Positions 11,301 through 21,100 of a DNA stretch of 64,000 nt are shown one piece after another; position 1 is the stretch's first letter, and each line of letters begins with the position of its first letter. The notes beneath the pieces were generated by a model. The model had not been told where the DNA came from, ran no database searches, and was given only the letters and a program-made list of their open reading frames with translations. The position numbers and the translations under genes were made by a program. The stretch comes from Vanessa cardui (lineage: Eukaryota > Arthropoda > Insecta > Lepidoptera > Nymphalidae), in the NCBI RefSeq assembly GCF_905220365.1, contig NC_061135.1, positions 6,105,501-6,169,500 on the forward strand, in the 5' to 3' direction.

Positions 11301-11705
11301 AGTCCCCTTATGTTGCAGAAGTCCACAGCGAGTGTGGTAGGGGTTGCCTTATGATGCCTGCTCCGCTTGCCCCGAACAGTGGCGAGCGCAAAATTGCCCC
11401 CCCCAGAATTCGGAGGGCAGCCTGGGCATCCCTGCTCAGGCGGTGTACGTCCTGAGCATGGATGCCCAGAGAGGGATTCTCCATCGCAGTCGCTGATGGT
11501 ACCCTCCTGGGGTAATGTCACCAAATTCTGCACAACCATGTTTTGGGGGGAGAGGGATCGGGCCTCCGGAACTCTCACTTACCGGACGAAACGCGGTAGC
11601 ATAGCTACCACTTCACGCCGATTTTAAGTGAGAGAGTGGTACTTCCCCGGGCGTGCCGGCCCATTCGACTGCAACCGAGAGGTATGCAGTGTGGCACTAC
11701 CACTT
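8350..11705 (-). mobile_element. Non-LTR retrotransposon (LINE, Jockey/CR1-type), apparently intact ORF
   Basis: The element ends in a poly(A) tail seen as 23 T residues (8350-8372) on the plus strand. Reading on the minus strand, a 47-base 3' region precedes the end of a single long ORF. The GC content is much higher than in the AT-rich flanks, so both edges are visible. The 5' end is uncertain; GC-rich sequence stops near 11700. No separate gag-like ORF1 is present, so the copy may be 5'-truncated or the family may have one ORF. I could not identify a convincing target-site duplication. A decayed relative lies at 4735-6062. It is inserted about 280 bp upstream of the start codon of the small secreted-protein gene. 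Confidence 0.9.
8420..11578 (-). CDS. LINE endonuclease-reverse transcriptase polyprotein
   Basis: A 1052-codon frame with no internal stop. Residues about 84-305 form an apurinic/apyrimidinic-like endonuclease (CNIRGLNSN at 88, TET at 115-117, LGDFNAHH at 221-228, SSDH at 295-298). Residues about 530-800 form a reverse transcriptase (HKSSGPDGIPP at 541, NYRPIAITSL at 601, LDIAKAFDRVWHK at 672-684, AGVPQGCVLSPTLFLLHINDLL at 728-749, catalytic YADD at 757-760). The C-terminal region includes RPHMEYCSHLWAGAP and a KGRQR motif near the end. The first 80 residues are low-complexity and may include non-native sequence. The product would nick target DNA and copy the element RNA. All catalytic motifs I can see are kept, so the copy looks young. 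The clade assignment is from memory of motifs. Confidence 0.92.
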   Translation of the reverse strand: MRVPEARSLSPQNMVVQNLVTLPQEGTISDCDGESLSGHPCSGRTPPEQGCPGCPPNSGGGNFALATVRGKRSRHHKATPTTLAVDFCNIRGLNSNLNAVHFHLETAKPALLFLTETQISSPADTSFLSYPGYKLEHTFVPRAGVCVYVRDDICSRRLGSLEGQDLSIIWLRVDCDDHPRIYACLYRSHSGNAETDRLVEHVQLATDSVLQQTPSAEIIILGDFNAHHTEWLGSRTTDHAGRSVLDFALAYDLTQLVTSPTRIPDVEDHTPSLLDLLLTSHPDGYKIVVDPPLGSSDHCLVRSTVPVTRYSRPRFAGCRRVWHYKSADWDGMRSFFASYPWGRVCFSMDDPSVVADSVADVVLQGMELFIPYSAVPIGGKSQPWFGRLCKTASRRKWERYQDWANASASRDTNTSTFRKEYNSASRSFKNVIAEAKSKYIGRIGERLVRFPSGTRAFWSLAKAVLGNFCQPSFPSLHRDGESLAHTAKEKADLLGSLFASNSTLDDQGKSPPSIPRCDTTMPEVKLRQSAVRKALLSLDIHKSSGPDGIPPIVLRTCAPELAPVLTRLFRQSYALGVVPNSWKTALVHPIPKKGNRSDPSNYRPIAITSLLSKIMESLINCQLLRYLEENQLISDRQYGFRRGRSAGDLLVYLTHRWAEAVESKGEALAASLDIAKAFDRVWHKALLSKLPSYGLPGKLCNWITSFLADRSIKVVVDGACSDLKFVNAGVPQGCVLSPTLFLLHINDLLQIGNIHCYADDSTVDTLYTGRANISRENIEENRNKLVSEIESSLNEVSNWGRLNLVHFNPKKTQVCALTAKKTPFVVSPRFENIPIAATGSIGILGVDISSLVQFRGQLEGKAKLASKKLGVLSKARQYFTSAHRLKLYKAQIRPHMEYCSHLWAGAPQYQLLPFDRIQRRAARIIDDQALSDLLDPLALRRDVGSLCIFYRIFHGECSEELFGLIPAAEFHLRTSRQNSKFHPHHLDVRKSTTARFLRHFLPRTTTLWNQLSPAVFPNRYDMGTFKKRAYSFLKGRQRTCKPPGVADVHGRW

Positions 11706-12400
11706 GCAAAAGTGATATAACTAAATGAACATAATCGGAAAATTAAAAGGAATTGCGCATTTTTTTTCATGGTCTTAAATGTGGTTTGATGGACTGTATT
11801 TTTCCATTTTGGTATATTTATTTTTATAAGAGATATGACTTATACCTGAAATTATAACATAACTTGATTTTACACGTAGTGGTTGTATACCTTATATCGT
11901 TGGTTAATTTCAAAAAAAGGTGCTCATGAATTTCGAGTTTTCGAGTGGATAAAACATTAATGTTGCCTATTAAGGTAGGGTAAGTATATCAGATTCTATA
12001 GGGAAGATGCAATACTTTTATTTTAGTATTTATTTTAAAGAACTCCATATAGGATAGACCGCAAGTATATGAAAAATCCAAAACACTCTAATTTATTGCA
12101 CAAAATGCTCTTCCAAAATGTCAATTTTAATTTTCGTGCGAAAACGGATCTATATTTCGTATGACGTCAGTCCTGTCTGTCACTGGCCCATTGATTATAC
12201 TTGTCCTCACTGGCTTTCATACTTATGCTTTTTTTTCGACCTATGAGATACATTTTTGTAAAAATTTCAAACTAGGGACTATCGATACTTCGAAAAAATG
12301 CTTATCTGACATATGTTTTGTGCCAATGTGTTGATCTACTTCATCAAAGTTTTCAAATAAACGGTTTTTAACTGGACCTTCTGACACAAAATTTAGATAA
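11706..12400. other. AT-rich stretch, possible repeat around 11980-12310
   Basis: No gene seen. On the minus strand the part from about 12310 to 12030 contains a moderately GC-richer block (for example 'gacgtcatacgaaatata', 'gcggtctatcctatatgg') that reads like an interspersed repeat rather than unique sequence. I cannot name it. Confidence 0.3.
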
Positions 12401-13430
12401 AAGTGGTTTTAAGCTGAAAAGAGGAATCTGGAGTCTGCTTTGACAAACCCAACTTCCATTTAATTCGAAAAACGCATTTTTTATGTTAGAGGGATTGAAG
12501 GAAGGATTACGCTCTTTTCTCGATTAAGTGTTTATAGCAAGGCAGCAATCCCAATGAATACATATACGTTTAACATCCACCTAAATTTGACGACGACTAT
12601 CGAGGTGACAATTGCAGATATTGTCTACGACTACGATAAAACATTTAGATAGCAGAAAAACCTGCTAGGTCAAGTCACTATTAGGTTATGTATTGCATAA
12701 ACAGCCGTCTTAATTGTGTCTGATTTTAATGAATGAAATCTTCAGAAAATAAAAATATTGTATTGTGAAAGATAGCATGAATTATTTCAGAAAAATGAGG
12801 TATTCATAGACTTTAATGGGCGAACTTTCCAACAATCCGATGTTGGGATGGCAAATCTTTTGGGGGCGGTAAAGACTTCAGAGGTCGAATGCGATCACCT
12901 TCGGGTCTTATAACTCGGTCTTAAATATATCTTAAAATATTTATCGTTGCTTGAAATATGCTTTCTAGGTGCCGCTAAAAAAAATATAAATTTTCAGTGT
13001 GTTCGGTTAATGTCTCACCGATAATAATTTCATGTAAGTAGGCCAATGTGTCTTTATGTTTTTCTTCTTTTACTTCCCAGTCAATGTTCTTTTGAAAGCC
13101 GGAAACATCATTAATAACTACTAGGGGAATACGTTGAAATTGATAGAGATTTCCATCTGCTTCGGAAGATTTATATTATTTTTCTTTAGTAAATATGGGT
13201 ATTTAGTGATAGGCATTCTATGAATCATTTTTTTTATAATATTCCTTTCTTGTTTTTAATACCTGATCTCGCCAGGGCAGAGAACTTTCTTCAATGGTAT
13301 CTTCAGCTAAAAGCTTTCTAATTTTTTGAATAGTAAATCGTTTGTAGTCTTGACTAAATCGGCAAGACTTTATTGCTATTGGCTTATATTCGGGAGATAT
13401 ATTTGCAAGTTAGGGAAAGGTAGGAACTGA
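12400..13430 (-). pseudogene. Ty3/Gypsy retrotransposon pol remnant
   Basis: Minus-strand pieces align by eye with Gypsy-type reverse transcriptase/RNase H in the right order but in shifting frames. They are YKPIAIKSCRFSQ and KLLAEDTIEESSLPWRDQV (start of RT, about 13380-13270); RIPLVVINDVSGFQKNID and KDTLAYLHEIIIGETLTEH (late RT, about 13140-13000); RIRPLKSLPPPKDLPSQ and VGKFAH (about 12890-12815); IPHFSEIIHA (about 12800); and a weak RNase H-like stretch to about 12450. The catalytic DD region between the first two blocks is deleted and several stops and frameshifts exist. There are no LTRs I can identify. The remnant is long dead. Confidence 0.75.
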
Positions 13431-14995
13431 ACCATAAGAAAAAAATATATAAGTGAACGTTATTTAGAAAATAATACAATAATAAATATTATAAAAACAA
13501 TATTTTTATTTTTAAGCGTACTTTTCAGTTTTTTGTTTCAACTCAAACTCCCAGTTTTTTGAGTATATCTCGAAAACTGAGAATGTTAAAAAAATTGATA
13601 TGAAATAACGATGATTCAATTATGTGACTTTTATTATATCTTAAAATTTTTCTTTTTTCTTAAGCTTCTCGACAATTTTCGTGGACTCGGGAAAAGTAAC
13701 GCGTACGGCGTATCTGTATACAAAAGTATTATTAACATGTACGGTTTCATATATATATATTATTCAATAGCCTGTTGATCCTCAAATTGTTTTTTAGACG
13801 TACCGTAAGCAAAACGAAACCAAAAAGCCTTTTTTGGTCAGATTAAGAGAAGCCACCAACAGCTTTCAGGATACCGAGATAAATCTCCCCTATGAAAATC
13901 TGACGAGCGCGAGTATTTAAAAAAAACGTTTTTTTTGCATTTCCAAAAATTCATCGTAACTTATCGTCACGCCGAAATCGTTAAATCCGCAAAAAACTGA
14001 ATCTGCGCTTGACTAAATTATTTTTTTTGCATTTTTGACTACTTTATATGCCTACCCCACCAGGCAAACTGGCATTAGTATACCGTTAATATCAGAGGCA
14101 CTTGGGGAACACGTAGTACGAATATCTGACGCGCTCGAGAATGCCCAAGTAATTGTTTTTTTTTTAACATTTTTGAATTTTTGAAAAACCGTACACGCCA
14201 AACCCACCGCTAAAATGGTTTTTACCATACGAGCTTTTCTTTTCGAAATTATTTTATCTTTCGATTTTGATAGGTCTCGACAGCACCGTTGAATTACGCC
14301 ATTTAGCTACCTCGCCTCCTTAACTATAAGAGTTTATCATTATATATATTTATTTATAATAGAACACACATAACCATTTTTTCCACTTTAATATTACTTC
14401 CTAAATTCCGATGACAGTTTCGTCAACGTTCAAAACGCCATTTTTCGCAACATCATAGTGAATATCATAGATTAATCAAGCTCTCAACCAATGATATCGC
14501 GTCAATTTGCTGTCAAATGCTGTTTATTAGATTTTTTCTTTTTTTCCATTTATGGTTGGAATAGATTATACGTGAAATAAGGTGTGTTAGCATGGTCACC
14601 TTATAATATGCTACAAATATAATATTAGTATATTATATAGAGAATTAAGATTTCTCAAAATCTTAAATGGCAATATTTCGCGGGGACTTTTATGATTATA
14701 CGACATATTATAATTATAGGGTTATGTAATTTATTTACTCACGTGGATCATAGTTAAAAAGATTTTTTACAGATTTTTGATTCACACAACAAGTCATTTA
14801 CCAGTGCATGTTTTTGTCAATTATTGTTAAAATATATTTAATTATTTAGACTTGCAACTCTAAACCTTTTGATACTTTGGTTTATTGATACCCTCGGAGG
14901 CGGTATTGTTAAAATTTTTTGGTAACAGAAACCGGCTTGAAACATAAGACAGTATCCTCTCATCTCATCCTTCATTTAAACTAAGAAAGTCAAAA
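13431..14995. other. AT-rich intergenic stretch with two similar motif blocks
   Basis: No gene seen. Two blocks share a motif of the form atctgacg(a/c)gc(g/t)cgag followed by a run of A or T (near 13896 and near 14127). Both are embedded in T-rich sequence and may belong to an old repeat. The last 250 bases should hold the promoter of the zinc-binding protein gene at 14996. Confidence 0.35.
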
Positions 14996-15365
14996 ATGGA
15001 ATCCAGAACTACACCAGTCGTTGCAGCTAATGCTGGTAAAATTTACAAAGTTGCGAATAGAGTAGGACGAGGTATACCAGAAATAACTAAGGCTTATACG
15101 AAGAAGTGTTCTTGTCGAAGAGAGAAAACAATCGTTTTTTGTCGAGCATGTGGGTACTACTGCCACGGACGTATTCGATTGAAATGTGAAACACACCCTC
15201 GGGTAAGATCTAATAAAACAGTAAAAAATGAAGCGGTGTCATTTATTGTTTTGTTTCCATAACATTGCTTATTTTATATTCCAGGTTACATTTTTATTGG
15301 ATATTGCAGAATGCCCTCGATGCCATTCTTCAGTATTTCTGGATGAATATTTTGGCGAACTGTAA
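14996..15365 (+). CDS. Small Cys/His-rich (probable zinc-binding) protein, conserved hypothetical
   Basis: Two exons, 14996-15202 and 15285-15365, joined in phase 0 (CGG|GTAAGA donor, ttccag acceptor at 15284), give 95 residues. The N-terminus is basic. From residue 38 on there are C38, C40, C49, C52, C56, H57, C64, H67, then C79, C82 and H83 (CSCRREK, CRACGYYC, CPRCH). This fits two zinc-ribbon or zinc-knuckle sites; the second exon supplies the last CxxC pair. The small acidic end is DEYFGEL. Lepidopteran annotations often call such proteins 'uncharacterized protein CG13380-like', and this may be that family, but I am not sure. An AATAAA at 15667-15672 could end the transcript. It converges on mRpL23. 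An unspliced reading would stop inside the intron. Confidence 0.75.
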
Positions 15366-16188
15366 TTTGTTATGACTGAAATGTCACCTCTTCATTTCTT
15401 TTCATTAATATTTAAACTAAGATGTTGTTAAGTTTGAGTTATCTAAGTATGATTTGAATGACTAAAGTTTTTAAAGGTGTTGATTACCATTCTTATTTGA
15501 GTATATTTACTCGTATACTATTAAATATTTAAAACAATTAAGCTTTTATGATAAAAACTCAATTTGTTTATCAAACTTAGTGGTATATGAGTAAATATCT
15601 TTTGTTTATGTATGTTAATTAGTGATAATTAATTAGTATTAAGTTGTACCGATGTGGTTAACGGTAAATAAATGCAACATGATAAATTTAAAAAAAATTT
15701 TTTCTTGAACTAAATCCAATACCTCATTATTAGATTTATGCTTATCTTTAAATTCATTCTTTCATTCTTGTTTTTATGTATCTATAAGCAACAATATGAA
15801 TTACTTCAATGACCTGACTCGACTAAATGTAAGTTGAGTCAGATTAAAGTAATTTGAATCTATATGTCATCATTTTACTTTAGAATAAATATTAAAGAAA
15901 ATGATAAATTTTATAAAAATATATCATTATAGTTGTATGTTCTATTTAGAAGTTTTATTAACTTCTAAATAGAACATACAACTACTCGCCTGATAAAATG
16001 TAGACCAAATTAATGTTAACAACATGATGTTATTAATGTTTATTTTGTATATATATTAAATTTCAATTCAATTATTTCAATAACAATTTTAAGGGTTGAA
16101 TGAGAAGAAAGGGTTTCATTATATTCCTTTAATATAAATAGTATTAGGATCTAATTACAACTAATTTGTTTAACAGATTTTTTATGAG
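15366..16188. other. Intergenic stretch between two converging genes
   Basis: It holds the 3' ends of the zinc-protein gene (AATAAA at 15667-15672) and of mRpL23 (tttatt at 16039-16044, read on the minus strand), plus a perfect palindrome at 15930-15984 described separately. No further gene seen. Confidence 0.6.
15930..15984. repeat. Perfect 25-bp hairpin palindrome with 5-base loop
   Basis: Bases 15930-15954 and 15960-15984 are exact reverse complements, separated by ttatt. The stem begins tagttgtatg and ends gaagtt. The perfection suggests a recent templated origin (foldback) or a functional RNA hairpin; nothing in the flanks tells these apart. Confidence 0.9.
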
Positions 16189-17292
16189 TTATATAGAAAA
16201 CCAGCTTGGTACATCGGATCTATCCTTGTTACGTTCTATGTAATTTTTAAATGACTTTTTGGCTTCATCTAATGTCTTCATGTCATCTTCACCATCACCT
16301 TTTTTCTTTTCAAATATATTAGGGAAATCAAATTTCATTGTTTTAGGCTGAAAATTTAAATAAAATGGTTCCTTAAAAGATGATTACAAAATTTAAATTA
16401 CTTTCATTATAAGTGAAATTGCCTGTGAACAGAGTAAATAGGTTTGAACTTTGAACTGAACCAAAGCATTTTTACCCACACATGTGCTATGTATGTTTAT
16501 AACTTTTAAGAAAAAAATTGTTAGTTCTTAATTATTGTATTAAATCATCATTAAAAAAATGACTAAGTAGAAACTATAAAAAGTTGGAAGAGGCAGGGTG
16601 ACTTTGGTTTAGAATCAACATAAATTTAAGTTATTTTGATCAGTTTCCATATCTGCATAGACAGTGATAGCATAATAACAAGACACAAATATTTGTATTC
16701 AATTAAATAAATATTCATTTTATATTTAATACTAACTGTGCCCACGACCTAGTATGCAAATTTATATAAAAAAAATATTATTGTAGCCTAAGTTACTCCT
16801 TATTGTATTAGTTATCTGCCAGTGAAAGTCCCGTCGAAATCAGTACAGCAGTTCCCAAAATTAGGCGGAACAAATAGACTTACAGACAGACAAAAATTTT
16901 AAATATTTTTATATTATGTGTACTTACCAAAGTAACATAAGCAAATTTGACATCGTCATCTTTAACAACATAGCCCTTCCCAATGTCTTTCCGAAATCTC
17001 CCCATTGCAATTCGAGTGTGTACGTCCACTACAGGGATATTATATATTTTCTCTATATAGTTTTTAACGTCGTGTTTTGTCATTTCAATTGAGCAGTGAA
17101 ATGTTACTTTGTTTGGTTGTTGTCGGCCCTCAGGGCGTACTAATTTCATCCAAAAATTTGGTAAAAATACTCTTAATTGTGGATTTCCTTTTTGGTATAT
17201 AGGATACCTGTAATTCAGGAAACGTTATTTTAAAAGTGTAACTAATTGAGGCTTATTAAATAGGTAATTAGAACTTACCATCGTGTTGACAT
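16189..17292 (-). CDS. mRpL23: Mitochondrial large ribosomal subunit protein uL23m (mRpL23)
   Basis: Three exons on the minus strand: 17292-17279 (ATG, 14 bases), 17207-16928 and 16347-16189 (ending TAA). The phases join as TG|G (a Trp codon) and phase 0, giving 450 coding bases (150 residues). The start MSTRWYPIYQKGNPQLRVFL and the block LPNFWMKLVRPEG are typical of insect mRpL23. The middle (VTFHCSIEMTKHDVKNYIE) is the ribosomal L23 fold that binds the large-subunit rRNA near the peptide exit. The C-terminus is charged (FEKKKGDGEDD) and ends VPSWFSI. The first exon is too short to see as an ORF and was found by phase matching. Intron 2 contains an RTE-like repeat. It is head to head with Ptpmeg2. 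Confidence 0.92.
16731..16900 (-). repeat. RTE-type LINE tail fragment in mRpL23 intron 2
   Basis: The plus strand carries 'actgtgcccacgacct' and later 'gttatctgccagtgaaagtcccgtcgaaatc', 'gacagacaaaaattt'. These match by memory the 3' tails of lepidopteran RTE-like elements, which often read 'tgcccgcgacttcgtccgcg'. It lies within about 25 bases of the exon 2 donor. The strand label follows the host gene and is not determined. Confidence 0.6.
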
Positions 17293-18091
17293 TTTTGTCG
17301 AATAATTAATTTATTTCTAGATAACTTGTAGGTTTTAAAGTAGTAACCTAGAAACACTTGACAGTTGACACTAAATACAATACAAAAGTCAACAGAGGCC
17401 AGGCTAGTAGCCACAGATCAAAATTCTCAGATGATACAAGATAGATGTAGACACCACTTAAAACTTTAAGGATGAGAACATAAAGGATAACTTTTGTCTG
17501 TACATTTTCTTATTAAATCTGTCTTATTTGGCGAGGCGAAATCCATTTTTTTATATCTTTTCTTTTCGTTAATTGTTCTTAATTTTATTACAATAACTTT
17601 TTTGTTGTTTTTATTTTCATATTTCCCTGCAAACAAATTTTAGACAGATGTAGAAAAATATACGTATTGAATGAAGCTGTAAATGTTTCACGAGTTATTC
17701 CTGAGTCAAACAACAAACAGGAACAGGACAGTAAAAAAAAATATTATGTTAAGAACATACAATAATTGTCTTTATTATCTATTTAATAGTTTTTTTTGTA
17801 TTTAAATAAAGTTAAGTTAATTATTAATTGTATTTAGGCATTTACTCGTAGTAGCGAATTTAACCTTTTATAAACTATTAAAGCTATATAAAAATAAAAG
17901 ATGAATACACTACTAACTGACACATGGATATTTGTCTGCTAAATAATAAGCTAAAAGAAAGGTTTTATTAAGTATTTATACCTATGTAGTATTATGGTAA
18001 CATCAATTTAGGGCAAGTCAGACATCTAAAATTGTAAATATAGTAATTTTATTCTTAATCTGTAGGTTTGGGGACACTGGCAGTCATAAAG
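17293..18091. promoter_or_regulatory. Shared upstream region of mRpL23 and Ptpmeg2
   Basis: About 800 bases separate the start codons of the two divergent genes, so both promoters should lie here. I see no clear TATA box. A possible splice acceptor (ttcttaatctgtag ending at 18065) suggests that the first Ptpmeg2 coding exon may be preceded by a separate 5' UTR exon. Confidence 0.45.
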
Positions 18092-18124
18092 ATGGCGGTG
18101 GCCTTGTCACCCGATCAAGAGTTG
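18092..18124 (+). CDS. Ptpmeg2: Ptpmeg2 coding exon 1
   Basis: MAVALSPDQEL, then GTAAGT donor. ATG has an A at -3 and a G at +4. It joins the next exon in phase 0; together they read PDQEL-ATKAFL, parallel to TPEEEQATKQFL at the same place in human PTPN9. Confidence 0.85.
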
Positions 18125-21100
18125 GTAAGTTTAATTTATAAAATGCTTTCTTTATAAAGTATTGTATTATTCTCTCTGGTTATTGTTTATTTATTTGACT
18201 TGTGTGTCTTTTAAAATTTTTGCTATTAGACTTATCATCATATTATTTTAATATTTATAGTCGCTGTACGTTTACCATGTCATCAGTGTTTGTTTTGATT
18301 TCGTTTATAGCGTTAGGATTTTGTATAAAAATACATACAATATATTTTGGTAAAAAACATTAAGATATTACAATAAAGCCGGAAAATAAGTATACTTTAT
18401 AGTTAAATAAGAATGATCCTTTAATTTCATTTTTGTCATGTGTGTACAATAACAATATTAATGAAAGAAACATCTTCTGTATACTGCAATATTTCGATTC
18501 GCAGTGATTTTTTTTATGTTTCATAATTCTTGTTTAATTCATAGAAACTTTCAGGGAAGTTTGAAACAAAAATAGTGGTTTGGATATTTTAACGTCCTAT
18601 TGGAATGTAATAGTATGAGGTATACAAAATAGGATTCCAATAGCCAAAAGATTGCAAAAGTTGTTCGCTTGTTCATTTATCATCTTGGTGGAGCTTAGTT
18701 TTTTAATTACTTATAAAATTTTACTTTATAAATTGTTTTCAAAAGTTTTTTTTTTATTTTCACCCAAACTTTGATTTGGATTGATCATCTCTTTATTTAT
18801 CAGTACTGTTGCTCCGTGAGTTTTTATTTTAATTAGTCATTTAATTGTATGTTTATCAGTGATGTAGATTGTTATGTTTGTGTAGTGAATTTTATCAACA
18901 TGCTTCAATATCGCAAGAATTAGCATACCGTTTTAATGAAAAATACTCGGGATATTATTATATATCAAAAGCATAAATTAATTGTATTATGGATAATATA
19001 CATGAACTTGCAACAGAATCTTACCATTACACTTTCATCTGAGGAAAAGAAAAACAGGGATAAAGGTATTACCAAGAAGTTTTAAGAATTTCTTATTTTA
19101 TTTAAATGGTATAAGCATATGTCAGAAAAATAGCAGAAATACAGAAAACCTACACCACCAGTCGAGACTAAGAGACATGTTTAATAAAACATGACAATAC
19201 ATTTGTTTTGTTGTCAATGAACCACTGTTTATGTCGTGATGAAATTATTTTTCGACAGTAATTTTAGAATCATGTTAAAAGGTGTGAACATGTCATGAAT
19301 AATTTTTATGGCGTGTAGTTTCCTCTTTTTTGATGTAATAATTAATTTCATAATTAAATGAACAAAAAGTTTGATTATTTTTGTTATAAATATATACATA
19401 CTAAAATGATATAAATTAATAGTTCTACAACATTAATGATAAAACTTTAAAATGGTTATGTAAAACAATAGCAGCCTATGATTATTCTCAACCAGAGGAT
19501 GTAAATCCTCTTTTATGAATGAGACGCAGAGTTCAAAATAATAGTGAGTTCAATTTAAGACTATAGTATTAATTATAATAAAGTATCCAAAAAGGCCTAT
19601 GTAAAGCTCGACCACTAGTATTTTACCATGTTGATAGTAGAATTAATGAAGATAAGCACTATTATAATTGTTAACTGTGTGAAGTAGCAGATGAAGAGAA
19701 TTTCCTAAAATTTGAATATAAACTTTTTTAATTGAAACCTAATTTTAATCCTTGTTATGTGTTGAAAGTAATTGTTCAGCTCAATGTAGCCAATTCGGAA
19801 ATAGAATAGACTATCGATTGAACGGTCGACGACCGGTCGCGACATCCGCCTCGCCTCTGTTTGTATCTGATGCTTAATCAGTGTTTGACGGCTCGTAGAA
19901 ATTATCAAAGAAATTTATATCCTCTGAGATGTACGCGCTTCACGAGGATACAAAGACTTATGAACGTAATTGTTTACGATTGGCTCACCTTTACAAAAGG
20001 TATTAATATCATCACTGAACTTAGTTTTTCCTAATGAAGTTACTTTTTTTTCAACGTAATTATGATACAAGTTACAAACTAAATTATCTGTACGGAACGG
20101 ATAAATTTAGAAATAAAATGAAAGGATACATTGGACTCCCTAGAACATATGAAAATTACTAACTATACTAACACAGGTGTCGATGGAAAATGGTAAATTT
20201 AATAAACATACATATCTAATATGTATGTTTATTAAATTTACCATCGGGTGACTTAATTGCACGAATACTTTCCTATATTTATACGATATCAGTGCGCTAT
20301 AACTAATAAGAAGTATTTTATATAATTCAATAGTTTCAACAGTCAGTTTATCACGTTAAATGTTCTGTAGAATTGTTTACTTGTGGCGTATATTTAGCCA
20401 CGTGCGAGTACCCCGACGTAGTCTGCCGTAAATATAATCGTTGTTTTCGAAACTTCCGTTAAATCTATTTATGAATCAAAGTCAATAAATTGCAGGTATA
20501 AGATGAAATGAAAATTACGTGGGAACGGAAACTACTCGCAATAAATCGCTTGGTTTAAGTGTGAGTGACGGTAAGAGGACGGTATTCAATCCAGTTATAT
20601 TACTGACTGCATTTATCACACTATACATTTTATATTCACTTATTTTATTTTATACTTTATTAAAATGTATTCTAATTTACCGCATAACTACTTTCAATTT
20701 ATTGATAACTATTTGCCTCTCGGTATAATATTGTCTGACTATCGAATTGCAATAGCATGATGATTGATGTAAGATTACTGATTACAATTCGATATCAAAT
20801 AAGTGTGCTAAATGAATAATTGTGAGTGTATCTTAAATGATTCCATTGTTAAAAAATTAGGACAGTTTTTCACGCTCGTTGATAAAAGATGACAATGTGC
20901 TAATGGAAGCATGTCCGTAGCAACGGACCCGTCTCACAGGCTCGGTTTGTACCTCCCTTGTCCCACTTTATCTTCAATTCATGTCAATGACAGTTTATTA
21001 AATTTAAGTTGTGTCTCTTTATTTTAAACCATTAAATCACTTCCTTATTAATTAAACGTTTATCACACTTAATATTTTTACGTAAAGAGGATTCTAATAG

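Noticed and set aside
8432..11627. Plus-strand ORFs across the LINE
   Set aside because: Antisense shadows of the long EN-RT ORF in GC-rich DNA.
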